From assembly GCF_041020765.1 (NCBI RefSeq), contig NZ_JBEUEJ010000017.1: a DNA stretch of 64,000 nt; one strand, written 5' to 3'. Origin of the DNA: Kineococcus terrestris (GTDB lineage Bacteria; Actinomycetota; Actinomycetes; Actinomycetales; Kineococcaceae). Position 1 is the first letter of the stretch. Every line of letters starts with the position of its first letter. A program made the position numbers and the translations under genes. Under the pieces are notes generated by a model, which saw only the letters and a list, made by a program, of their open reading frames with translations, made no database searches and had not been told where the DNA came from. Below are positions 34,860-43,058 of the stretch, one piece after another.

Positions 34860-35696
34860 TCAGACGTCGCGGCGCTTGAGCACCAGCGCGCCGAGGGCCA
34901 GCAGGACCAGCACCCAGGCGGCGAAGACGCCGGTGCCCGCCCAGGCGTCCAGGTAGGAGGGGACCTCGGAGACGGTCGTGAGGTTGGTCGGCGCGTTGGA
35001 GAACCAGTACTCGCGCAGGGTGTCGCCGCCCCAGGACTCCGGCACCGCCATGAGCAGCAGCGGCACCACGAAGATCGCGGCCAGGACGGTGCAGACGGCG
35101 CCGGCGGTGTTGCGCATCAGCGCGCCGACGGCCAGCCCGGCCAGGGCGAAGCCGACGAGCACGAGCACGTTGCCGACGAGCGCCCGGGCCACTCCGTCGT
35201 CGCCGAGCGAGGCGCCCCGCTCCCCCAGGACGGCCTGCCCCAGCAGGAAGGCCGCGAGCACCGAGACGCCCGTGACGACGAGCACGGAGACGGCGAGGAC
35301 GGCGGCCTTGGCGGCCAGCACGCCCAGCCGCCGGGGAGCGGTCGTGAACGAGGTGCGGACCATGCCGGTGGAGTACTCCCCGGCGACGACGATGACGCCG
35401 ACGGCGGCCACGATCAGCCAGGCCATCTGGGCGCCCTGCAGGCTGGCGGCGGTGGCGTCGACGCCCTGGGCGGCCACCGCCGGGCCGGCCTGCGGGTCGG
35501 CGAGGACGTCGCGCAGCGCCCACGACAGCAGGACGCCGAGGCCGACGATCGCCACGACGGCGGCGATCATCGTCCAGGCGACGGAGCGCACGCTCCAGAA
35601 CTTGATCCACTCGGCGCGCAGGAGCCCCGCGGCGCTGACGCGGTGCTCGACGGGCCGGTACTGCGGGGACGGCCGGTCGACGACGGGCGTGCTCAC
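34860..35696 (-). CDS. ABC-2 type transporter permease
   Basis: A 278-aa membrane protein with six predicted helices. The first follows RAEWIKFWSVRSVAWTM, the usual start of ABC-2 permeases of the NatB/bacitracin-export kind. GEYSTGMVRTSFTTAPRR between helices 2 and 3 is the cytoplasmic coupling segment with the EYxxG motif. The GTG start overlaps the ATPase gene stop by 4 nt. Substrate unknown; such two-gene exporters often give resistance to peptides or drugs, but no two-component system lies beside this one. Confidence 0.9.
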   Translation of the reverse strand: MSTPVVDRPSPQYRPVEHRVSAAGLLRAEWIKFWSVRSVAWTMIAAVVAIVGLGVLLSWALRDVLADPQAGPAVAAQGVDATAASLQGAQMAWLIVAAVGVIVVAGEYSTGMVRTSFTTAPRRLGVLAAKAAVLAVSVLVVTGVSVLAAFLLGQAVLGERGASLGDDGVARALVGNVLVLVGFALAGLAVGALMRNTAGAVCTVLAAIFVVPLLLMAVPESWGGDTLREYWFSNAPTNLTTVSEVPSYLDAWAGTGVFAAWVLVLLALGALVLKRRDV

Positions 35697-36697
35697 CGGG
35701 ACACCTCCTGGGTCTCTCGCTGCTCACGGGTGGACGGGGCGGGGCCGGCGGGGCGGTCGGCGGGCAGGTCGAGCACCGGGCCGGCGCCCGGCCCGGCGTG
35801 CGCGGCGTACTCGACGGCGTCGGCGGTCAGCTGCATGAAGGCCTCCTCCAGGGAGGCGCGCACGGTGTGCAGCTCGTGGACGGCGACCCCGCGGCGCAGT
35901 GCCTCGTCGCCGATCCGCTCGGCGGACAGCCCGCGCACCTCGAAGGCGCCGTCGCCGGTGGCGACCAGCTCGCCGCCGGCGTCGCGCACGAGGTCGGTCA
36001 GCTGGGCGACCTGCGGGGAGCGGACGGTGACGCCGCGGGGGCGCACGCGGTCGACGAAGGCCTGCACGCTCTCGTCGGCGATGAGCCGGCCCCTGCCGAT
36101 GACGACGAGGTGGTCCGCGGTCAGCGCCATCTCGCTCATCAGGTGCGAGGAGACGAAGACCGAGCGGCCCTCGGCGGCCAGGGACTTCATGAGGTTGCGG
36201 ATCCACAGGATGCCGTCGGGGTCGAGGCCGTTGACCGGCTCGTCGAACATGACGTTGGCGGGGTCGCCCAGCAGCGCGGAGGCGATGCCGAGGCGCTGGC
36301 CCATGCCGAGGGAGAAGCCGCCGGCGCGCTTGGCGGCGACCTCGCGCAGACCCACCAGGTCGATGACCTCGTCGACGCGGGCGCGGCCGATGCCGGCGGT
36401 GGCGGCCATCGCGCGCAGGTGGTTCAGGGCCGAGCGGCCGGTGTGGACGGCCTTGGCGTCCAGCAGGGCGCCCACGCTGGACAGCGGGGCGCGGTGCTGG
36501 GCGAAGGGCCGGCCGTCGACGAGGACCTGACCGGCGGTGGGGCGGTCCAGGCCGAGGACCATCCGCATGGTCGTGGACTTGCCGGAGCCGTTGGGGCCCA
36601 GGAAGCCGGTGACGATGCCGGGGCGGACGGTGAAGCTGAGGTCGTGCACGGCTGTCTTGCGGCCGTAGACCTTGCGCAGGCCTCTGGCTTCGATCAC
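35693..36697 (-). CDS. ABC transporter ATP-binding protein
   Basis: A 334-aa ATPase partner of the permease. Walker A is GPNGSGKSTT (about residues 36-45), and the Q-loop region lies near LLDAKAVH. The signature is FSLGMGQRLGIA (LGMGQ in place of LSGGQ), and Walker B is NVMFDEPVNGLDPDG, with H-loop SSHLM. The C-terminal 100 residues form the extra domain seen in DrrA/NatA-type exporters. GTG 36697 has a GAGGAG site seven nt upstream. Confidence 0.93.
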   Translation of the reverse strand: MIEARGLRKVYGRKTAVHDLSFTVRPGIVTGFLGPNGSGKSTTMRMVLGLDRPTAGQVLVDGRPFAQHRAPLSSVGALLDAKAVHTGRSALNHLRAMAATAGIGRARVDEVIDLVGLREVAAKRAGGFSLGMGQRLGIASALLGDPANVMFDEPVNGLDPDGILWIRNLMKSLAAEGRSVFVSSHLMSEMALTADHLVVIGRGRLIADESVQAFVDRVRPRGVTVRSPQVAQLTDLVRDAGGELVATGDGAFEVRGLSAERIGDEALRRGVAVHELHTVRASLEEAFMQLTADAVEYAAHAGPGAGPVLDLPADRPAGPAPSTREQRETQEVSR

Positions 36698-36842
36698 GAG
36701 CTGCTCCTCACGGCGGGCGGGCTGCTGACGACGGCCCCCAGCCTGTCGGCGCCCCGGCGGGCCCGCGTCCGCCGTGCGGTGGCGGCGGGGTCGGCCGAGC
36801 GGTGCGCCCGCGCCCGCCGCGCGCACGACCCCCGGACGACGA

Positions 36843-36872
36843 ACGGCTCCCCCGCCGGAGCGGGGGAGCCGT
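36843..36872 (-). terminator. lsr2 terminator
   Basis: Perfect 13-bp arms (36843-36855 and 36860-36872) with a CGGA loop, downstream of lsr2. Confidence 0.75.
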
Positions 36873-36936
36873 CGGTGCGCGGTGCGCGCGGGGCGCCGGG
36901 TGCGGCGCGGGGACCTCGGCGGCCCCCGGCGGGGCC

Positions 36937-37326
36937 TCAGTGAGCGGCGTCGTACGCCTCGAGGACCTCGGAGGAGATGCGGCCGCGCTCGGAGACCGTG
37001 TAGCCGTTCTCCTTCGCCCAGGCGCGCACGGCACCGGTGTCGCGAGAGGGGCCGTCGGAGCTCTTCGACGCCCGCGAGGACGAGGAGGAGGACGACGACG
37101 TGGAGGAGGAGGACGAGGAGGAGCCGGAGCCGCGGCGGCCGCCGGTGCGGGCGCCGACCCGGCGGGCGTGGCCCACCCACGGCGCGAAGGCGTCGCGCAG
37201 CGCGGAGGCGTGCTCGTCGGACAGGTCGATCTCGTAGTTGACGCCGTCGAGGGCGAACGAGACCGTTTCCGCCGCCTCCCCGCCGTCGATGTCGTCCACC
37301 AGGAGCACCTGGACCTTCTGCGCCAT
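36937..37326 (-). CDS. lsr2: nucleoid-associated protein Lsr2
   Basis: A 129-aa H-NS-like silencer that bridges AT-rich DNA. The N-terminal oligomerisation domain (1-60) begins MAQKVQVLLVDDIDGGEAAETV and includes the SALRDAFAPWVG segment. The C-terminal DNA-binding domain (95-129) contains the AT-hook-like RGR at 114-116 (SERGRISSEVLEAY). The linker between them (67-84) is almost pure serine, unlike the usual Arg/Gly-rich linker. A single-gene transcript with a terminator. In a genome this GC-rich, AT-rich acquired DNA would be its natural target. Confidence 0.96.
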   Translation of the reverse strand: MAQKVQVLLVDDIDGGEAAETVSFALDGVNYEIDLSDEHASALRDAFAPWVGHARRVGARTGGRRGSGSSSSSSSTSSSSSSSSRASKSSDGPSRDTGAVRAWAKENGYTVSERGRISSEVLEAYDAAH

Positions 37327-37409
37327 TTCCCGCACCCTTCCGACCACCCGTTCCCGACGTCTTCCGGGCGCGATCGTGCTGCACCCCGGGGGCGTTGTCA
37401 AAAAGGCGC

Positions 37410-37586
37410 TCAGGAAGCGCCGGAGGAGTCCTGGGCCTTTTCCGCGCCGGTGGCCGCGCGGTGCTCGGCCTCGGCGCGCGCCGCGGCCCGCCGTTCCCGG
37501 CGGTCGGCGTGCAGGATGGAGCGCATCAGGAGGATGAAGAGCACGAGCAGGCCCACCGAGGGCAGCAGTGCGGCGATCGCGTCCAC
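37410..37586 (-). CDS. 58-aa single-helix membrane protein
   Basis: One transmembrane helix at about residues 5-25 (AALLPSVGLLVLFILLMRSIL) and a basic then mixed-charge cytoplasmic tail (HADRRERRAAARAEAEHRAA). Leaderless GTG start behind TACCCT. It is conserved in style with small proteins beside lysS in actinobacteria. No function known. It lies between lysS and lsr2 on the same strand. Confidence 0.75.
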   Translation of the reverse strand: MDAIAALLPSVGLLVLFILLMRSILHADRRERRAAARAEAEHRAATGAEKAQDSSGAS

Positions 37587-37592
37587 CCCACC

Positions 37593-37598
37593 AGGGTA
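37593..37598 (-). promoter_or_regulatory. -10 hexamer TACCCT of the 58-aa membrane protein gene
   Basis: TACCCT, 6-nt spacer, GTG 37586 on the minus strand. Confidence 0.55.
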
Positions 37599-37657
37599 CG
37601 TCCGCCCACCGTCCGCCCCCGCCGCACCGGGCTGCACCCGGCCGCCCCCGGCCCGGT

Positions 37658-39202
37658 TCAGCGCGGCTTGACCAGCGGGAAGAGGATCGTCTCGCGGATG
37701 CCCAGGCCGGTCAGGGCCATCAGCAGGCGGTCGACGCCCATGCCCATCCCCCCGGTGGGCGGCATGCCGTGCTCCTGCGCGCGCAGGAAGTCCTCGTCGA
37801 TGCGCATGGCCTCGTCGTCGCCGAGGGCGGCCAGCCGGGCCTGCTCGGTGAACCGCTCGCGCTGCACCACCGGGTCGACCAGCTCGGAATACCCGGTGGC
37901 CAGCTCGAAACCGCGCACGTACAGGTCCCACTTCTCCACCACGCCCGGCACCGAGCGGTGCGCGCGCACCAGCGGGGACGTTTCCACGGGGAAGTCGCGC
38001 ACGAACGTCGGCGCGTGCAGGGAATCGGCCACGAGGTGTTCCCAGAGTTCTTCCACGAGCTTTCCGCGGGTGGCGCGCGGGACGTCGACGGCCACGCCGA
38101 GGCGCTCGGCGACCGCGAGCAGGTGCTCGCGCGGGGTGTCCGGCGTGACCTCCTCGCCGAGGGCCTGCGACAGCGACGGGTACATCGACAGGCTCGTCCA
38201 CTCCCCGCCCAGGTCGTACTCCTCGCCGTCGGCGAGCGTGACGACCTGCGTGCCGAACGCCTCCTGCGCGGCGGTCTGCACCAGGGAGCGGGTCAGCTCG
38301 CCGATGCTGTCGTAGTCCCCCCACGCCTCGTAGGCCTCGAGCATCGCGAACTCGGGCGAGTGCGTGGAGTCCGCGCCCTCGTTGCGGAAGTTGCGGTTGA
38401 TCTCGAAGACCTTCTCGATGCCGCCGACGACGCAGCGCTTGAGGAACAGCTCGGGCGCGATGCGTAGGTACAGGTCGGTGTCGAAGGCGTTGGAGCGCGT
38501 GGCGAACGGGCGCGCGGACGCCCCGCCGTGCAGCGTCTGCAGCATCGGCGTCTCCACCTCGAGGAACCCGCGGTCCTCCAGGGTGCGGCGCAGCGAGCGC
38601 ACGACCGCCGAGCGGGCGCGCACGTTCGCGCGGGCCGCGTCGCGCACGACGAGGTCGACGTAGCGCTGGCGGACGCGGCTCTCCTCCGACAGCTCCTTGT
38701 GCAGGACCGGCAGCGGCCGCAGCGCCTTGGCGGCCATCCGCCAGGAGTCCGCCATCACCGACAGCTCGCCGCGCTTGGAGGCCACGACCCGCCCGTGCAC
38801 GAACACCAGGTCGCCGAGGTCCACGTCGGCCTTCCACGCGGCCAGCGCCTCCTCGCCCACGCCGGCCAGCGACACCATCGCCTGCAGCCGGGTGCCGTCG
38901 CCCTCCTGCAGGGTGGCGAACGCCAGCTTCCCGGTGCCGCGCAGGAACACCACGCGGCCGGTGACGCCGACGAGGTCGTCGGTCTCCTCGCCGGGGGCCA
39001 GGTCCGCGTGGCGCTCGCGCACCTGCGCCAGCGTCGTCGTGCGGGGCACCGCGACGGGGTACGCCTCACCGCCCTCGGCGAGGATCCGGTCGCGCTTGGC
39101 GCGGCGGACCAGCACCTGCTCGGGCAGGTCCCCGAACTCCTCGAGGTCCTCGACGTGCCCGACGTCGTCCGCGTCCACCGTGCCGGCCTGCGTCTCGCTC
39201 AC
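37658..39202 (-). CDS. lysS: lysine--tRNA ligase (class II)
   Basis: Charges tRNA(Lys). It has 514 aa. The OB-fold anticodon domain (about 70-180) includes VTGRVVFLRGTGKLAFATLQ. Class II motif 2 is EINRNFRNEGADSTHSPEF (about 273-291), and motif 3 is GGMGMGVDRLLMALTG near the C-terminus. The N-terminal 30 residues are an acidic extension. The GTG start is leaderless behind TAGCCT. A stand-alone enzyme without the MprF-like lysinylation domain of mycobacterial LysX. Confidence 0.97.
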   Translation of the reverse strand: MSETQAGTVDADDVGHVEDLEEFGDLPEQVLVRRAKRDRILAEGGEAYPVAVPRTTTLAQVRERHADLAPGEETDDLVGVTGRVVFLRGTGKLAFATLQEGDGTRLQAMVSLAGVGEEALAAWKADVDLGDLVFVHGRVVASKRGELSVMADSWRMAAKALRPLPVLHKELSEESRVRQRYVDLVVRDAARANVRARSAVVRSLRRTLEDRGFLEVETPMLQTLHGGASARPFATRSNAFDTDLYLRIAPELFLKRCVVGGIEKVFEINRNFRNEGADSTHSPEFAMLEAYEAWGDYDSIGELTRSLVQTAAQEAFGTQVVTLADGEEYDLGGEWTSLSMYPSLSQALGEEVTPDTPREHLLAVAERLGVAVDVPRATRGKLVEELWEHLVADSLHAPTFVRDFPVETSPLVRAHRSVPGVVEKWDLYVRGFELATGYSELVDPVVQRERFTEQARLAALGDDEAMRIDEDFLRAQEHGMPPTGGMGMGVDRLLMALTGLGIRETILFPLVKPR

Positions 39203-39208
39203 GGTCCC

Positions 39209-39214
39209 AGGCTA
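39209..39214 (-). promoter_or_regulatory. -10 hexamer TAGCCT of lysS
   Basis: TAGCCT, 6-nt spacer, GTG 39202 on the minus strand. Confidence 0.6.
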
Positions 39215-39295
39215 TCCGCGCGCCACCGGCGCCCCCGACCGCGCGGGACCGCCCGGACGGGTGGTCCGGCGCACCGGGCGCTCCGGCCGGGGGGT

Positions 39296-40150
39296 TCAGC
39301 CGGGGCGGCCGACGACGAGCGGGACGTTGTCGATGAGGCGGGTGGAGCCGACGCGCGCGGCGAGCGCCAGCAGCGCCTCGCCGCGGTGGTGCTCGGGGAC
39401 GTCGGCCAGCGTGGCCGGGTCGACGAGGGCCAGGTAGTCCACGCGGGCGGCGGGTTCGCGCACCAGCACGTCGCGGGCCGCGCGGCGCACGGCGCTGGGC
39501 CCCTCGGGGGCGGCGGCCTCCCCCGCGCGCAGGGCGCGGCCCAGCACGAGGGCGACCTCGCGGTCGAAGGGGGTGAGGTAGCGGTTGCGGCTGGACAGCG
39601 CCAGGCCGTCCTCCTCGCGCACGGTCGGCACGGCGACGACCTCGACGCCCAGGTCGAGGTCGCGGACCGTGCGGCGCACCAGCAGCAGCTGCTGGGCGTC
39701 CTTCTGCCCGAAGAACGCGAGGTCGGCGCGGGTCAGGTGCAGCAGCTTGGTGACGACGGTGAGGACGCCGTCGAAGTGGCCGGGGCGGCTGGCGCCCTCC
39801 AGCACCTGGCCCAGCGGGCCCGCGCTGATCCTCACCAGGGGGTCGCCGTCGGGGTAGACGACGTCGGGGCCGGGGGCGAACACGACGTCGGCGCCGCAGC
39901 CGGCGGCCAGCTCCAGGTCGGCGTCCAGGGTGCGCGGGTAGCGGGCCAGGTCCTCGCCGGGTCCGAACTGCAGCGGGTTGAGGAACACCGTGACCAGCAC
40001 GGAGGCGGCGCGCTCGCGGGCGCGGCGGACCAGCTCGGCGTGCCCGGCGTGCAGGGCGCCCATCGTCATGACGACGGCGACGGGCCCGGGCAGGGCGTCG
40101 CGGGCGGCGGCGAGCTCGGCCCGGGTGCGGGCGACGACGAGCTGGGTCAC
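39296..40150 (-). CDS. panC: pantothenate synthetase
   Basis: Joins pantoate and beta-alanine with ATP to make pantothenate. It has 284 aa. The nucleotidyltransferase motif is MGALHAGHAELV (His34, His37). FLNPLQFGPGEDLARYPR, FGQKDAQQ and LALSSRNRYL (KMSKS-equivalent) are all conserved. GTG 40150 overlaps the DUF2520 gene stop by 4 nt. panB and panD are not in the window. Confidence 0.96.
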   Translation of the reverse strand: MTQLVVARTRAELAAARDALPGPVAVVMTMGALHAGHAELVRRARERAASVLVTVFLNPLQFGPGEDLARYPRTLDADLELAAGCGADVVFAPGPDVVYPDGDPLVRISAGPLGQVLEGASRPGHFDGVLTVVTKLLHLTRADLAFFGQKDAQQLLLVRRTVRDLDLGVEVVAVPTVREEDGLALSSRNRYLTPFDREVALVLGRALRAGEAAAPEGPSAVRRAARDVLVREPAARVDYLALVDPATLADVPEHHRGEALLALAARVGSTRLIDNVPLVVGRPG

Positions 40151-41037
40151 GGGGCGGGGTTCCTCTCGGCGAGCGCGGCGGCGACGGCCTGCGCCGGCGC
40201 CGCGCCCACCCTGCCGGAGGCCCTCAGCCGCTCGAGCGCCGCCCCGGCCAGCTGCGCGTAGGTGGCCGCGGTGGTGGCGCCGGCGCGCTCGCGCAGGACG
40301 GCCAGGTGGGCGGCCACCGTCCCGGCGTCGCCGCGGGCCACCGGCCCGGTCAGGGCGCTGCCGGGGGCGGTCAGCGCGTTGTCGAGGGCGGCGGTCAGCA
40401 GGGGGCGCAGCACGGTGGCGGCCTCGTCGCCGACGGCGCCGCGGGCGGCGTCGAGGGCCTGCTGCACGAGGGTGACGAGGTGGTTCGCGCCGTGCGCGAG
40501 GGCCGCGTGGTACAGCGGGCGGTCGTCCTCGGCGACGTGGACGGGTACGGCGCCCCACTCGCGCACAAGGGCCTCGGCGACGGGGACGAGGACGGGCGCG
40601 ACGGTGACGGCGACGGCGCAGCCGGACAGGCGCGGCACGTCCAGCGAGGTGCCGGTGAACGTCATGGCCGGGTGCAGCGCCATCGTCAGCGCCCCGGCCG
40701 CGGCCAGCGGTGCGAGGACGCCGGTGCCGTGCCGCCCGCACGTGTGCGCGACGAGCTGCCCGGGGCGCGCGTGCGCGGCCAGGCCGGCGGCGACGCCCGG
40801 CAGCTGGTCGTCGGGGACGGCGAGCAGGACGAGGTCGGCGGCGGCCGCGGCGGCCGGGTCGGTGGTCAGCGGGACCCCGGGCAGCAGCGCCTCGACGCGG
40901 TCGGCGGCGTCGAGGCTGCGGGCGACGACCGCGACGACGCGGTGCTGCGCCGCGCGCAGCACCGCCCCCAGGACCGGGCCGACCCGCCCGGCCCCGACCA
41001 CCGCCACGTCCAGCCGCCCCGCCGCGCCCGCGCTCAC
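40147..41037 (-). CDS. Rossmann-like / DUF2520 domain protein
   Basis: A 296-aa NAD(P)-binding protein. The N-terminal Rossmann domain starts LDVAVVGAGRVGPVLGAVL, followed by DLVLLAVPDDQL and LVAHTCGRHG. The C-terminal helical DUF2520 domain contains LALHPAMTFTGT-like sequence and HAALAHGANHLVTLV. The fold resembles ketopantoate and 6-phosphogluconate dehydrogenases. Because it is translationally coupled to panC and no panE is visible, a pantoate-forming reductase role is a fair hypothesis. Leaderless start behind TAGGGT. Confidence 0.87.
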   Translation of the reverse strand: MSAGAAGRLDVAVVGAGRVGPVLGAVLRAAQHRVVAVVARSLDAADRVEALLPGVPLTTDPAAAAAADLVLLAVPDDQLPGVAAGLAAHARPGQLVAHTCGRHGTGVLAPLAAAGALTMALHPAMTFTGTSLDVPRLSGCAVAVTVAPVLVPVAEALVREWGAVPVHVAEDDRPLYHAALAHGANHLVTLVQQALDAARGAVGDEAATVLRPLLTAALDNALTAPGSALTGPVARGDAGTVAAHLAVLRERAGATTAATYAQLAGAALERLRASGRVGAAPAQAVAAALAERNPAP

Positions 41038-41043
41038 GGGGGG

Positions 41044-41049
41044 ACCCTA
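41044..41049 (-). promoter_or_regulatory. -10 hexamer TAGGGT of the DUF2520-panC operon
   Basis: TAGGGT, 6-nt spacer, GTG 41037 on the minus strand. Confidence 0.6.
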
Positions 41050-41081
41050 CGAGCCCGCTCCACCCCCCGCCCTCCCCCATC

Positions 41082-41122
41082 GTGATCATGGACGGTTGAA
41101 CGGCGGACACGTCCGTGATCAC
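41082..41122. repeat. dispersed palindromic repeat, copy 2
   Basis: GTGATCATGGACG (41082-41094) and CGTCCGTGATCAC (41110-41122) are inverted arms with one mismatch. The loop again contains TTGAACG. Related to the repeat at 30147-30194. Confidence 0.75.
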
Positions 41123-41158
41123 AGCGGGAGGGTGGTGGGACCGCGTGGCCGAGGACGG

Positions 41159-41196
41159 CGACGGCCCCGCCGCGCGGGTGCGCGACGGGGCCGTCG
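41159..41196 (-). terminator. terminator of the CDP-sugar operon
   Basis: 16-bp arms with one mismatch (41159-41174, 41181-41196), 30 nt after the operon's last stop codon. Confidence 0.75.
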
Positions 41197-41226
41197 GGGG
41201 GTCGTGCGGGTGCGCCGAGCGGGAGC

Positions 41227-42516
41227 TCAGCCGCCGAGGATGGCGGCCTGCTCGACGCGCAGGGCGTCGATGAGCCGGCCCTGCGGCAGGACGACGTCGT
41301 CGTAGGTGAGGACCTGGTCCTTCTTCACGTCGCGCTTGAGGACGCAGCCCTCGGCGACGCCCATCGGCAGCAGGCCCTGCGCCTTCGTGACGTCGTAGCG
41401 CTCGGCCACGCCGTAGGTGTCGTACCCGCCGAGGCGGTCGATCTCCTCGCCGGCCGCGAGGTCGGTCTTGGCCGTGGTGACGACCTCGACGTGCACGCGG
41501 TCCGAGGGCACGATCGCCGCGTCGGCGAACAGCACCGCGCGGGCCACGGTCAGCGGCACCTCGAAGTGGCACAGGTGGTACGGCGTGTAGAAGGAGTACA
41601 GCGGTCCCTCGCCCAGCTTGTAGAGGTTGAGGTAGTGCTGCTGCTTCGGGTCGTCGTGGGTGCCGAGGACGTACACGCCCGGGCCCGGCTTGGAGCCGAC
41701 GACGTAGTCGACGACGCCGCCGAGCTCCTTCAGCTGCTCGACGTCGTACTTCCCGGTCAGCTCGTCGACGTGGCCGTGGTGGTCGGCGCCGCGCATGCCG
41801 CGCCGCTCCACGGTGAACCCGGCCGCGTTGGCGACGAGGGCCTGCTCGAACGACACCTTCGTGCCGTCGGCGAAGCTCGTCACCATGTACGGGTCCTGGC
41901 CCCACTTCCTCGCGAAACCCTCCTGGGTGGTGGGGTTGCGGTACTCGTCCTGCAGGCCCTTGATGTTGCCGGCCACCAGCGGCGTGACGCCGATCGAGCG
42001 CACGAACCGCAGGAGGTTCATCTGCACGCCGGGCTGGTCGCCGTCGGCGCCGGTGTAGACGACGCCGGCCTTCTCGGCGCGGGTGCGCAGCGCGAGGCCG
42101 GCGGTGCCGTCGACCTCGGCGTTCAGCAGCACGACGTGCTTGCCGGCCTCGATGGCCCGCACGACGACGTGGGCGCCGTACTCGGTGTTGCCGGTGGCCT
42201 CGACGACGGCCTCGACCTGCCCGGCGTCCACGACGGCCTCGTAGCTGGCGGAGACGACGGGGTGCCCCTGGGCGATGGCGCGGTCGACGCCCGCGGCGTC
42301 GTCCGCCTCGACCACGCCGCTCAGCCCGGCCTGCTCGTAGGCGTCGCGGGCCTTGGACACGGTGCGGTTGGCGATGGCGACGAGCTCCATGCCGGGCACG
42401 GAGTTCACGACCTGGTTGACGACGCCGCGGCCCATGAACCCGGCGCCGACCAGCGCGACGCGGATCGGGCGGCCCTCGGCCTGGCGCTGCTTCAGCGCGC
42501 TGTCGACGATGATCAC
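41227..42516 (-). CDS. NAD(P)-dependent oxidoreductase with C-terminal SAF domain (COG4091-like)
   Basis: A 429-aa protein. The N-terminal Rossmann motif is VALVGAGFMGRGVVNQVV. The middle carries VVEATGNTEYGAHVVVRAIEAGKHVVLLNAEVDG, as in homoserine-dehydrogenase-like enzymes. The last 80 residues form a SAF/antifreeze-like domain (MGVAEGCVLKRDVKKDQVLTYDDVVLP). It is too distant to be the biosynthetic homoserine dehydrogenase. It is coupled by a 4-nt overlap to an RmlC-like gene in a nucleotide-sugar operon, so it probably oxidises or reduces a sugar intermediate. The substrate is not known. Confidence 0.85.
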   Translation of the reverse strand: MIIVDSALKQRQAEGRPIRVALVGAGFMGRGVVNQVVNSVPGMELVAIANRTVSKARDAYEQAGLSGVVEADDAAGVDRAIAQGHPVVSASYEAVVDAGQVEAVVEATGNTEYGAHVVVRAIEAGKHVVLLNAEVDGTAGLALRTRAEKAGVVYTGADGDQPGVQMNLLRFVRSIGVTPLVAGNIKGLQDEYRNPTTQEGFARKWGQDPYMVTSFADGTKVSFEQALVANAAGFTVERRGMRGADHHGHVDELTGKYDVEQLKELGGVVDYVVGSKPGPGVYVLGTHDDPKQQHYLNLYKLGEGPLYSFYTPYHLCHFEVPLTVARAVLFADAAIVPSDRVHVEVVTTAKTDLAAGEEIDRLGGYDTYGVAERYDVTKAQGLLPMGVAEGCVLKRDVKKDQVLTYDDVVLPQGRLIDALRVEQAAILGG

Positions 42517-43058
42517 GACAGCACCGCCCCGTCGGCCAGCAGCGTCCAGCTCTGGTCCTTCTCGCTGATGACGGCGACGTCGCGCGCCCACGGCAGCGCC
42601 AGGTCCGGGTCGTCCCAGCGCAGGCCGCGCTCGGTGCCCGGGGTGTACTTCTGGCTCACCTGGTACACGACCTCGGCGCCGTCGGTCAGCGTGAGGTAGC
42701 CGTGCGCGAAGTACGGCGGCACGTACAGGGCGCGCCGGTTCTCCGCGGTCAGCTCGACGGCCACGTGCTGCAGGTACGTGGGCGAGCCGGCGCGCAGGTC
42801 GACGATGACGTCCTGGATCGCGCCGGCGGTGCAGCGCACCAGCTTGGCCTCGGGGGCGGGGTCGACCTGGGTGTGCATGCCGCGCAGCGTGCCCGCCAGG
42901 TGGTTGTACGACAGGTTGCACTGCTCGACGGCGGGCACGAGCCCGGCCGCCTCGAACTCGTCGCGGCAGAACGTGCGGGCGAAGAAGCCGCGCTCGTCGG
43001 CGCGCTCCTGGAGGTCGACGATCGCGACGCCCTCGATCGCGGTGGTGCTGATCCTCAC
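42513..43058 (-). CDS. dTDP-4-dehydrorhamnose 3,5-epimerase-like cupin
   Basis: A 181-aa RmlC-family epimerase. The catalytic base region is GTLRGMHTQ (His62). The jelly-roll has VDLRAGSPTYLQHVAVEL and ALYVPPYFAHGYLTL, and the C-terminal ISEKDQSW is typical. The GTG start overlaps the SDR gene by 4 nt. The operon makes a CDP-activated, not dTDP-activated, precursor, so its substrate is probably a CDP-4-keto sugar. No rmlA, rmlB or rmlD is in the window. Confidence 0.87.
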   Translation of the reverse strand: MRISTTAIEGVAIVDLQERADERGFFARTFCRDEFEAAGLVPAVEQCNLSYNHLAGTLRGMHTQVDPAPEAKLVRCTAGAIQDVIVDLRAGSPTYLQHVAVELTAENRRALYVPPYFAHGYLTLTDGAEVVYQVSQKYTPGTERGLRWDDPDLALPWARDVAVISEKDQSWTLLADGAVLS

